From positions 1 to 36,446 of the forward strand of contig CAFBRK010000308.1 in assembly GCA_903231505.1 (NCBI GenBank): DNA of 36,446 bases. The letters are read 5' to 3'. The DNA is from Olavius algarvensis associated proteobacterium Delta 3 (GTDB lineage Bacteria; Desulfobacterota; Desulfobacteria; Desulfobacterales; CAFBRK01). The notes under the pieces are model-generated. The model was not told the DNA's origin. It did not search any database and saw only the letters and a program-made list of their open reading frames with translations. Position numbers and translations under genes: made by a program. Numbering within the stretch: position 1 is the first letter of the stretch; every line of letters begins with the position of its first letter. Below, in pieces: positions 24,414 through 33,158 of the stretch.

Positions 24414-24443
24414 TTGAAAACAGCCCTGGATCCAGCATATACA
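24414..24443 (+). promoter_or_regulatory. Possible promoter for rsmE
   Basis: TTGAAA (24414-24419), an 18-base spacer and TATACA (24438-24443), about 90 bases before the rsmE start and back to back with the minus-strand promoter. Confidence 0.5.
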
Positions 24444-24532
24444 AGAATGATGTTGCCGGGGCCACCGATGTGATTCGGGTCCTGGGAAGTGAACATGCGA
24501 ACCTCCAAAAGACGAGGCGCTCCAAAGAACCC

Positions 24533-25276
24533 ATGCGTCGATTTATCGTTGAAAAAGAGCAGATTCGGGGCCGCACGGCGACCCTTGTCGGACCGGAAGC
24601 CAGGCACATGGTTCACGTACTCCGGCTGGGGGTTGGAGATACCGTCGAACTGGTTGACAATCGCGGCAACACCTATACCGCCGACATCGAAGCGATCGAT
24701 GGGGGGCGCATCACCCTGTCGGTCGGGGAGGCGCAGGGCGCCCCCCGGGAATCCCCGATTCGGATCACGTTCGCCCAGGCCCTTCTCAAGGACAGGAAGA
24801 TGGACACGCTCATCCGCCAGCTCACGGAACTTGGCGTTACCCGGTGGATGCCCTTCCCGGCCGAGCGGAGTGTCCCCCGCCCCGATGCGGAACGTTTTAA
24901 AAAGCGGGTGGCGCGGTGGGGAAAGATTGCTCTGGGAGCACTGAAACAGTGCCGTAGAAATCACCCGCCGTCGATCGAACCGCAGGCCTCCTACACGGCG
25001 GTCCTGGATGCGGCGGTAACATCGAATGTCAAGGTGATCTTCAGTGAAACAGCGCGGGAGCCGCTTGCCGGAAGAGGCGCTGCATCCGAACGGATCGAAT
25101 CCGTGTTTTTGCTGGTGGGGCCCGAGGGCGGATTTACGCCCCGGGAGATTGCCGCAGCCAGATCACTTGGGTTTGACCCGGTATCCCTGGGTCCCCGGAT
25201 CCTTCGTGCGGAAACCGCTTCAGTGGCGGCATGTGCGCTGATACAGCATATATACGGGGATCTGGGGCGTAAATAG
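24533..25276 (+). CDS. rsmE: 16S rRNA (uracil1498-N3)-methyltransferase RsmE
   Basis: RsmE is a SPOUT methyltransferase that modifies U1498 in helix 44 of 16S rRNA. The 247-residue protein has an N-terminal PUA-like part (EARHMVHVLRLGVGDTVELV) and the knotted SAM site near the C-terminus, with VGPEGGFTPREI near residues 201-212 and LGPRILRAETA near 223-233. The internal KDRKMDTLIRQLTELGV is also a family mark. ATG 24533 is chosen because MRRFIV matches the usual start; the ribosome site is weak. Confidence 0.95.
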   Translation: MRRFIVEKEQIRGRTATLVGPEARHMVHVLRLGVGDTVELVDNRGNTYTADIEAIDGGRITLSVGEAQGAPRESPIRITFAQALLKDRKMDTLIRQLTELGVTRWMPFPAERSVPRPDAERFKKRVARWGKIALGALKQCRRNHPPSIEPQASYTAVLDAAVTSNVKVIFSETAREPLAGRGAASERIESVFLLVGPEGGFTPREIAAARSLGFDPVSLGPRILRAETASVAACALIQHIYGDLGRK

Positions 25277-26067
25277 GCCCGTACCGAAGTGATGGAGTAC
25301 TGGATTACTGGATGCTCGATACTGGATGCTCGATACTGGATTCTCGTTGCTGGATACTGGATTTTTGATGAGCTGAAAGTCCAAAGCTCAAAGCTGAAAG
25401 TATAGTGATAAGAACCATGATTGACATTCCGCCGTGTTGAAGGATGTACCGACGACCGAATACCAAATACCCAATACCAAATACCTATGTGGGCAAACGG
25501 GCGAACGGGCCCACGGGCGAACGGGATACTGGATGCTGGATGCTTGCCCGTCCGCCTGAGGCGGATAAACCCTGGTCGCCTTTGGCGCCGCCGGAGGCGG
25601 GTAAACCTCTGGCGGGCTGGATGCTGGATGGTGGGTTTCGGGTGTCAGGTGTCAGGATACAAGAAACAGGATTCATGGAATTCGGGATGTATATGCGCCG
25701 AAAGCTGAAAGTTCAAAGCTGAAAGTATCGTGATAAGAACCATAATTAACGTTCCGCCATGTTGAAGGATGCACCGCCTGCCAAATACCTAATACCCAAT
25801 ACCAAATACCTATGTGGGCCAACCGGCGATCGGGAGAACGGGCAGACGGGCAGACGGGCAGACGGGCGAACGGGCCAACGGGATACTGGATTTTTGATGA
25901 GCTGAAAGTCCAAAGCTGAAAGCTGAAAGTATAGTGATAAGAACCATGATTGACATTCCGCCGTGTTGAAGGATGTACCGACGACCGAATACCAAATCCC
26001 CAATACCTAATAGCTACGTGGGGCCAACGGCCCCACGGGCAAGCGGGCCAGCCGATTCAAGCCCCTT
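25277..26067. repeat. Mosaic repeat region, three reversed copies of the core
   Basis: No gene is present. Three copies of the core module (about 25371-25494, 25699-25818 and 25910-26022) contain AAAGTATAGTGATAAGAACC or a close variant, then TGTTGAAGGATG and CCGAATACCAAATACC-type units. They are in the opposite orientation to the copy at 14276-14400. Between them are GGCGAACGGGC-like runs, CTGGATGCTGGATG units and GC-rich inverted repeats (25551-25603, CCGCCTGAGGCGG and similar). One GGGTGTCAGGTGTCAGGATA unit at 25638-25657 matches, reversed, the units at 14548 and 14741. It separates the convergent rsmE and sensor kinase genes. Confidence 0.85.
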
Positions 26068-29000
26068 CTAATTGGTTGTGGCGGCCTCCTTCAGCACCGA
26101 GCTGATTTTAGAGGAAAGCTCACTGATGTTGAACGGCTTCTGAATAAAACCGTTGCAGCCTTTCTTCATAATTTCGTTGGCAGGGCCTTCGGCGCTGTAC
26201 CCGCTGGACAGGAGCACCTTGATGTCCGGATCGATTTGCCGAAGCGCGTCAAAGGTTTCCTTCCCACCCATGTCCGGCATGACCATGTCCAGAATCACCA
26301 GATCGACCTGGGTTTTCTGGTCCCGCAAAATTTCGACCCCCTGGCTTCCGCTGGCCGAGGTCAGCACGGTGTAGCCCAGGGCGTTGAGCATCTGGGACCC
26401 CACTTGCAGAATCATATCCTCATCGTCGATAAACAGGACGGTCCCGGCGCCTTTGCGAAGTTCTTCTTCGACCCCGCGTTCCGTTTCAATCACTTTTCCC
26501 CCGGCCGGAATATAAATGCGAAATGTCGTGCCCTTGCTCCGCTGGCTGATCACGTCGATAATTCCGGAATGGTTTTTAATGATACCGTAGGCCGATGCCA
26601 AGCCCAGGCCGGTGCCTTCGCCCCGTTTCTTGGTGGTGAAAAAGGGTTCGAAAATCCGCTGCCGGGTTTCGGGATCCATTCCGATGCCGGTGTCGGTGAT
26701 GGCCAACCGGACATATCTGCCGGGTTCGAAACCGTATGGCCGTACAAATTTTTCGTTGAGTTCGACGTTGCGTGTCTCCAGAAAGAGGCTTCCGCCGCCG
26801 GGCATGGCCTGTCCGGCATTGACGAGCAGATTTAAAAGGACTTGCTCAATTTGCCCCCGGTCGGCGTCCACGGTCCAGAGGTCTTCCTGGTAGTCTTCGA
26901 AAATCGTGATTTCCTTTTTGGTGCGCCCGAACATTTCCGCATTGCCGGTCACCAGTTCACTGAGATTGAGGGTGCTGACCTCGTATTTACCGCCTCTGGC
27001 AAACCCGAGCAGCTGCTTGGTCAGCATGGCGCAACGCTCCACATAGCCAAGGATGTTTCCCATGCCTTTATGGTGAGGATGGGTGTTCTCGATGTCCATC
27101 ATCATCAATGAGACATTGCCCTGAATACCCATGAGCAGATTGTTGAAGTCATGGGCCACCCCCCGGCCAAGGTACCGATGGCCTCCATCTTCTGGGAGTG
27201 CTGAATTTGAGCCTCCAGGCGGCGTTTCTCCTCCTCTGAAGATTTTCGGGCCGTGACATCCCGCACAATTCCGCGGAAGCCGGACGGTTGGCCGCTTTCA
27301 TTGCGCATCAGGGATGCGGACAGTTCCAGGTAGCGCTTTTCTCCATCCGCCCGGGTCGTCTCATATTCGGTGAAATCAATGGATCTTCCGGTCTCGAACA
27401 CCTCATTGAACTGCTGAGTAAGGTTTTCGGCGATCCTCAAAGAGGTGTACGCCCGGAAACTCTTACCCTCTATTTCCGGCTGGGTGAATCCGGAGATCCG
27501 TGTCAGTGCGTCGTTGAGAAAGGTCAAATGGCCCGACAGGTCGACCTCAAAACACCCTTCCTCGATGCTCTGGAGGATGTTCCGGTATTTCCCCTCGCTC
27601 TCTTCCAGCGCACTCTCGAATCGTTTCCGTTGGGAAATATCTTCGAAGTCTCCCGAAAGATACAGGGGCGTGTTCCGCGAGTCGCGAATCACCACCAGAT
27701 TCACACGGACCCACACCGGCCCCCCCTGCTTGTGAATGATTTTCATTTCGAGTTTTCGGGAAGGGGCGGCCCCATCAAGCAGCTCACGAATCGTTCTCTG
27801 GATCAGTTTCAGCTCATCCGGGTGGGAAACGTCCTTCCACGACAGGGAAAGAAATTCTTTTTCACTGTATCCGGTAATGGCGCACATGGAGGCGTTCACG
27901 CGTTGAAAACGCCCGGATGCCGAGGCCAGCGTACGGCCGATAGCGGCATGATCAAACGCGCCGCGGAATCGGGATTCACTTTCGACCAGTTTTCGGAATG
28001 CCACAGCGTTGACAATACTGGCGGCCGTCTGGGAGGCCACTCCGGTCAACAAGCTGACATCGCTCTGGGTCAAGGGACTCCCCGAGCGGAGGTTGTCGAT
28101 GGCGAGAATACCCAGGGATTCGTTTTCATAGACAATGGGGACGCAGATAAGAGAGCGTGCCCCGCTCTGGTGGGCAAACTCTTTGCTTTTCTCGGAGAGA
28201 TCAGCTTCGATTTCGGAGATATCATCCACCAGTGACGGTTTCTGACGCCGGAACGTCTGGACAAAAATGCCCCGGGACTCCGGACGGTTCAGGTGAAAGG
28301 CCGCTTTGCGGAGCTGGGATTCATACTCGGCAGTGTAGCCGTAACCGGCAACATAATGAAGACGGGATTTTTCCCGGTTGGCCAGCATGATCATGCCCCG
28401 GTCAAATTCGAGGCGCACTTCCATCGCGGCCATCACCTTTCGGATCAGGTTATCGCGATCCATGATGGATGCCGCCGTCTGGCCGATCTCCTGGATAAGA
28501 AGCGCTGTATTGTATCGGCGGCTCAGCTCATCCAAATGTGCCTTTGCCGTATCCCCCTCCATGGCCAACGCCCGCTTCAGCTCGCTCTTTTCACGCCATT
28601 CCGCATATCCGGAAAGCGCGCCGACCAGACCGAACACGATCAATACCGGCATTGCCCAGCCGAACCCGGGCAGGGCAAAATTCAGCAAAATGACCGCCGG
28701 AACACTGATGATGAAACAGAAATTGCGTATCCGTCTCCAGAACGCCGACGGCATCCGCTCCCATTTAATAATGTAATGACAGTGGGGATCGCCTTTGTGA
28801 TAACATGCGGGGTGTTCAATGGTTGCCGGTTTTCCGGTGAACAGTTCGGCCAGGGATTCGAAAGTGCCGAGACGGTTGTCGCACTGGAAGGGCCTTTCGT
28901 CGATGCCGGTCTTCGGGGTCACCACAATTTCGATGGCGTTCGGCCCTTTGCTGGTGGACTCGACGGTGGCCGCCCGGCTCAGGATGGTGTACATCCGTCC

Positions 29001-29315
29001 GAGCAGCTTGTAGGCGCCGGTGGGATTGACCAATCCCAACGCGTATTTCTTCAGGGAACCGAGGCCTTCCGCCGACGCGAAGTATCGGCCGGCCTTGTGG
29101 GGGATGTCCGGATCGCCCAGTTCCAGTGTGAGATGGTCATGAAACCGGTCGATCTGGCGTTGGGTCAGCCAGTGGGCGGGATCCTGGATTTCATAACGGC
29201 TGATGTTCGCGTACGACAGCAGAGCATCAACATCAAACTCCGGATAGAACTTGCCAATGAAGTCCAGGTAGTTCTTGATAATCCGGCTACTGTAAATCGG
29301 CGTGTCGGAGTCCAT
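26068..29315 (-). CDS. Hybrid sensor histidine kinase, V4R-GAF-PAS-PAS-HK-REC (frame broken)
   Basis: The corrected protein is about 1082 residues. Residues 1-190 form a cytoplasmic sensor ending in a V4R-like cysteine motif (C171-x7-C179 in ACYHKGDPHCHY). Two membrane segments follow (about 198-215 and 220-238), then GAF (about 270-430) and two PAS domains (about 445-690). The frame is lost in a C6 run (27159-27164). Adding one G on the coding strand gives GTLAGGVAHDFNNLL, the phospho-accepting HisKA motif. Then come HATPase motifs (NLLVNAGQAMPGGG, GTGLGLASAYGI) and a C-terminal receiver with LVILDMVMPDMGG. Start ATG 29315 follows GTGAGGC. The signal is unknown. Confidence 0.88.
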
Positions 29316-29389
29316 TGCCTCACCGGGCCCCTGATTGAAACCGCATTGGGACGTGGTTGATGCGTGATTTCAAAGACGGATAAAACTTT

Positions 29390-29419
29390 TCTATATCATA
29401 TCGGGGGGATTGGTGACAA
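29390..29419 (-). promoter_or_regulatory. Possible promoter for the hybrid kinase gene
   Basis: On the minus strand TTGTCA (29414-29419) is followed after 18 bases by TATAGA (29390-29395), about 75 bases upstream of the kinase start and divergent from the tRNA promoter. Confidence 0.45.
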
Positions 29420-29475
29420 CCCTTTGAAAAATTACGAAAACCCGGTAAACAGGCGGATATCACCCAGAAATTTTC

Positions 29476-29504
29476 TTGACAACGCCAGGCCGATTCAATA
29501 TTAG
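29476..29504 (+). promoter_or_regulatory. Promoter of tRNA-Phe
   Basis: TTGACA (29476-29481), 17 bases, TATTAG (29499-29504), 31 bases upstream of the mature tRNA 5' end. A small hairpin CAATGC/GCATTG (29515-29531) lies in the 5' leader. Confidence 0.7.
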
Positions 29505-29535
29505 ACGATCTTTGCAATGCCATGTGCATTGTTGT

Positions 29536-29611
29536 GCCGAGGTAGCTCAGTCGGTAGAGCAGGGGACTGAAAATCCCCGTGTCGGCAGTTCGATTCTGTC
29601 CCTCGGCACCA
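29536..29611 (+). tRNA. tRNA-Phe (GAA)
   Basis: A 76-base cloverleaf is clear. The acceptor arm GCCGAGG/CCTCGGC closes it and the D arm is TAGCTCAGTCGGTAGAGC. The anticodon stem GGGGA/TCCCC holds loop CTGAAAA with anticodon GAA at 29569-29571. The T arm GGCAG-TTCGATT-CTGTC has one G-U pair. Discriminator A is followed by an encoded CCA. Confidence 0.97.
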
Positions 29612-29612
29612 T

Positions 29613-29655
29613 CAAATAGAGGGTTTTACGCGAGATTCGTAAAACCCTCTATTTG
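29613..29655. terminator. Long perfect hairpin just after tRNA-Phe
   Basis: An 18-base perfect stem (29613-29630 and 29638-29655, with AGAGGGTTTTACG) and a 7-base loop start two bases after the CCA. A short ATTTGTT follows. It most likely terminates the tRNA transcript and directs 3' processing; the stem is longer than usual. Confidence 0.75.
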
Positions 29656-30128
29656 TTCCGACGCTTTTTCTCCCCACCCTCTCCCCACCGATTTTGAAGA
29701 GACAAAGCAAAAGGCGAGCATTATGCCTGGGCTGAGCGAAATCTCAGGCCACCGCGACATACAGTAGCATCCCAAATTGATCTCAATGTATGGCTCATAT
29801 ATTGCTATGTGCACCCAACGAAATATCCCTGAAGGGGCCTGCCTCCGACAAGTTCAATCTGACCAGAGGATCCCGGTTTTTCGGTATTGCATCTCCGGCT
29901 CGCATTATTTAAGTTGGACCCGAACCCCAATCAAATCGTTAAATTTTTCAATCAAAGCGAAATCACTAATCGATGCCCATTTCCCGATACTCGGCAGGCA
30001 GGGTTCAAATAAAAAAATCACAAACTTCAAATAACAAATCACAAACAATAAAAGACAAACTAATAATCAACGAAAAAAAGAGACGCGATTGGTCATTTGT
30101 TGCCGATCTGCGGCGTTTATAAGGCACT
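29656..30128. other. Non-coding, partly AT-rich stretch after tRNA-Phe
   Basis: I see no supported gene; open frames here are short and lack motifs. From 30005 to about 30085 it is A-rich, with CAAA(C/T)-type units (ATCACAAACTTCAAATAACA) that look like another short degenerate repeat. Base composition is visibly lower in GC than in the genes to the left. Confidence 0.5.
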
Positions 30129-30310
30129 TTGGGAAAACCGGCCAACGGGCTGACGGGCAAACCCTTCGACAGGCTCAGGACAAGCGGGCTAACCGGCAAA
30201 CCGGTTAACGGGATTCAGGTTTCAGTGCTTGTCCGCCTTTGGCGGGTTCAACGTTCCCCGTTCAAGGTTGAAGGAAAAGAGCAATCGGAGGTTCACGGTT
30301 CAGAGTTTAG
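30129..30310. repeat. Third patch of mosaic repeat modules
   Basis: GGCCAACGGGCTGACGGGC-like units resemble those at 14224-14842 and 25277-26067. CCTTCGACAGGCTCAGGAC and CCGCCTTTGGCGG hairpin modules follow, then GTTCAACGTTCCCCGTTCAA-like sequence. It lies directly upstream of the two-component operon and contains no clear promoter. Confidence 0.65.
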
Positions 30311-30350
30311 TTAATCGATGTGGATTAAATCATTGAGAATGAGATTTTAA

Positions 30351-33158
30351 ATGATGATCGACATTGCAACAAATACGCGTATTAACGCATTGCATAAATC
30401 CTTGACCATTGCCTTCCTGGCGGTTGCTATCGTTATCTCAGGATTAAGCGCTGATCTGGTGAGAGCGCAGAGTTCGGCGCCAGAGTCGATGCTGACCCTC
30501 ACGCCCGAGGAACAGGCCTGGCTTAAAAATCATCCTGAAATCGTTCTCGGAACCACCACCGAATATTCGCCCATGGTGTTCAAGAGGGTCGATGGTACCC
30601 ATGACGGCATGCTGGTGGATATCTACGAAGAGGTCAGTCGGCACCTCAATACCAGGATTCGCCTGCACATAGAGGATCCATGGGCCAAAGTTCAGGAAAA
30701 GGGGCGAAACAGGGAGATCGATGGGCTGGCCATGGGAGGAAGAGATCCGAGCCGGGATGTTCTTTACAATGCAACCGATGTCATAGTTCCCACCTACTTT
30801 TCTGTTTTTGCACGCTCCCAAGACGAGTATCGATTGAGTCGCTTCGCTGACCTGAAGGGCATGCGGATCGGGTATAAACGGGCGGCACAGCCAACAATCG
30901 CCTTGCTGGAAAAGCTTCCTTCAGCCATTCTCATGCCCTATGACGGCCATGAGGCCTTGACTCAAGCCCTGCTGAGAAAGGAGATCGACGTTATTGTCGC
31001 CTGGATAAGCTATGATCATTGGCGCAAGGAGAAATTGCAGGGAACCATTGATAACATCCTGCTCATCGAAGAGTACCCCATAGAAATGGTCTCTCATATC
31101 CGCAAAGATTGGCCGGAGTTGGCCTCAATTTTGAACAAGACCATTGCCTCCCTCCAGCAGGACGAACTGCCTCGCATAATAAACAAATGGTTCGGCAGAC
31201 ACCCTCGACGATCCACCGCTACCAGAGTTCCTTTGACCTCGGAAGAACGCGCTTGGCTGTCACAAAACCGCACGGTTCGGGTGCGGATTGCCGATTGGCC
31301 GCCTTACCAGATCGCTGTCGACGATAAACCACTGCAGGGGATTGTTATCGAATATCTGAAACTGATTAAAGAGCGGACCGGGGTCAATTTTAAACTTGAA
31401 GTGACCGAACAGCCATTTGCAGAATTTCTCGAAGGCATGAAGCGAGGCCAGGGTCCCGATATGACCCCGATCATCGTGCCAACACCGGAACGTGAACAAT
31501 ATCTATCCTTTACAGAACCCTATCTCTTTTCCCCATATGTCATCTTCACTCGCGAAGAGGAGAAACCGATCCTGGATATCAGCGGCCTGGTCGATAAGAC
31601 ACTCGCAGTTCCACGAGGCCATTTCGTTCATGAGAAATTGGTCGGGGATTATCCCGAGTTCGACCTGGTACTGTTCGATTCGGATGAGAAGGCGCTGCAG
31701 GCAGTGGCCATCGGCAATGCAGACGCCTATATCGGCAACCTGACTGTGGCCAGTCATATCATACACCAAAGAGGATTTTATGGTCTTCAGGTCACATCCT
31801 CTACTCCTTTCCAAGAGCAGGCGCTCGCCATGGGCATCCGCAATGACTGGCCGGAGCTGAGTTCAATTCTCGGCAAAGCCTTGGCGGGCATCACGGAAGA
31901 AGAGAAAACCGGCATCCGTAACAAGTACCTCGCGATAAATTTCGAGCCGGGGATTAATAAAACTGATGTATTGAATTGGCTATCAATTGTCGTTGGCTTG
32001 TCGGCCTTTGTCATGCTTGTTTTTGTGGTCTGGAACAAGCAGCTTAGCCAGAAGGTTAAAGAACGAACGGACGAACTCATGGAAACCGAGTCGCGCTTCC
32101 GCGCCACCTTCGAACAGGCCGCCGTCGGTGTCGCCCATGTATCACTGAAAGGGAAGTTTCTACGGATTAACAAAAAGTTCTGCGAAATAGTCGGCTACTC
32201 AAAAGACGAGATGCTTGACCTGACAGTTCAGGATATTGCCCATCCCGACGACCTGCAAGCCGATCTCGAATCGGCCCGGCGGGTCTTGAACAATGAAATT
32301 GAAAACTACTCCATGGACAACCGATACAATCGTAAGGATGGTTCTATTGTCTGGATCAACCTGACCGTTTCTCTGCTGTTTGATGACGAAGACAAGCCCA
32401 ATTATTTTGTAGCGGTTGCTAAGGATATTTCCGATCGCAAAAACGCCGAGTTCGAATTGGAGGAATACCAGGATCGACTGAAAGCGTTGGCAACCCAGTT
32501 AACCATCGCCGAGGAAATGGAAAGGCGCCGTATTGCCGTCGAGCTGCACGATAACGTGGGGCAGGCTTTAGCGCTGGTACGCATGCAGATCGCGGCTGTT
32601 CGTAAATTTATATCCGACTCCAAACAGGCCGCCAACCTCGATGAGGTTTCCGATTGCCTGCGGCAGACCATTCGAGAGACACGGGACCTCATATTTGACC
32701 TGAGTCCTCCCCAACTGAATGAAATCGGTCTATCCGCCGCCATTTCAGAGTGGTTGGAAGAGCATCTTGAAAAAAGATACGACATTAGAACGGAGTTCGT
32801 AGCGAACGGGTCTGAAATACAACTGGATGAGAAGCTGCGCTCTATTCTGTTTCGCAACATACGTGAACTTGTGACCAATGCGATCAAGCATTCTCAGGCA
32901 GAACGGGTGAATATAAACATGAATCAAACCGAAGATCATGTCACCATAAGCATAACGGACGACGGAACCGGGTTTAATGCCGAATTGAAAGCACCATCTT
33001 TGAACGCTGAAGGCGGCTTCGGGCTATTCAGTGTCAGGGAAAGAATGGCCGATATGGGCGGCTCCCTTGAAATTGTATCCGAGCCCGGACAGGGTACCGA
33101 GGCTATTCTATACCTGCCGCTCACGATGGATGAAGTCCAAAGAAGGAACTGGTCATGA
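30351..33158 (+). CDS. Sensor histidine kinase, two SBP_bac_3 domains, PAS, HisKA_3
   Basis: The 935-residue protein has a signal or membrane segment (about 18-40) and two periplasmic type-3 solute-binding (Venus flytrap) domains, about 48-285 and 296-535. Each opens with the same LTxEExAWL motif, showing an internal duplication as in BvgS-like kinases. A second membrane segment lies at about 540-562, then a PAS domain (about 582-700), a HisKA_3 dimer domain with ERRRIAVELHDNVGQ (phospho-acceptor H733) and a HATPase domain (ELVTNAIKHS, DDGTGF, GGFGLFSVRERM). There is no receiver of its own. A small organic ligand, such as an amino acid, is plausible. Its TGA overlaps the ATG of the next gene. 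Confidence 0.93.
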   Translation: MMIDIATNTRINALHKSLTIAFLAVAIVISGLSADLVRAQSSAPESMLTLTPEEQAWLKNHPEIVLGTTTEYSPMVFKRVDGTHDGMLVDIYEEVSRHLNTRIRLHIEDPWAKVQEKGRNREIDGLAMGGRDPSRDVLYNATDVIVPTYFSVFARSQDEYRLSRFADLKGMRIGYKRAAQPTIALLEKLPSAILMPYDGHEALTQALLRKEIDVIVAWISYDHWRKEKLQGTIDNILLIEEYPIEMVSHIRKDWPELASILNKTIASLQQDELPRIINKWFGRHPRRSTATRVPLTSEERAWLSQNRTVRVRIADWPPYQIAVDDKPLQGIVIEYLKLIKERTGVNFKLEVTEQPFAEFLEGMKRGQGPDMTPIIVPTPEREQYLSFTEPYLFSPYVIFTREEEKPILDISGLVDKTLAVPRGHFVHEKLVGDYPEFDLVLFDSDEKALQAVAIGNADAYIGNLTVASHIIHQRGFYGLQVTSSTPFQEQALAMGIRNDWPELSSILGKALAGITEEEKTGIRNKYLAINFEPGINKTDVLNWLSIVVGLSAFVMLVFVVWNKQLSQKVKERTDELMETESRFRATFEQAAVGVAHVSLKGKFLRINKKFCEIVGYSKDEMLDLTVQDIAHPDDLQADLESARRVLNNEIENYSMDNRYNRKDGSIVWINLTVSLLFDDEDKPNYFVAVAKDISDRKNAEFELEEYQDRLKALATQLTIAEEMERRRIAVELHDNVGQALALVRMQIAAVRKFISDSKQAANLDEVSDCLRQTIRETRDLIFDLSPPQLNEIGLSAAISEWLEEHLEKRYDIRTEFVANGSEIQLDEKLRSILFRNIRELVTNAIKHSQAERVNINMNQTEDHVTISITDDGTGFNAELKAPSLNAEGGFGLFSVRERMADMGGSLEIVSEPGQGTEAILYLPLTMDEVQRRNWS

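Noticed and set aside
23343..24473. Long Ser/Thr-rich plus-strand frame opposite the acidic repeat gene
   Set aside because: It is the antisense image of the 51-base repeats, which carry no stops in that frame. The minus-strand frame has a promoter, a terminator and a plausible protein.
29613..29655. Phage or island attachment site at the tRNA 3' hairpin
   Set aside because: No second copy of the tRNA end and no integrase are in the window; a terminator explains the stem.
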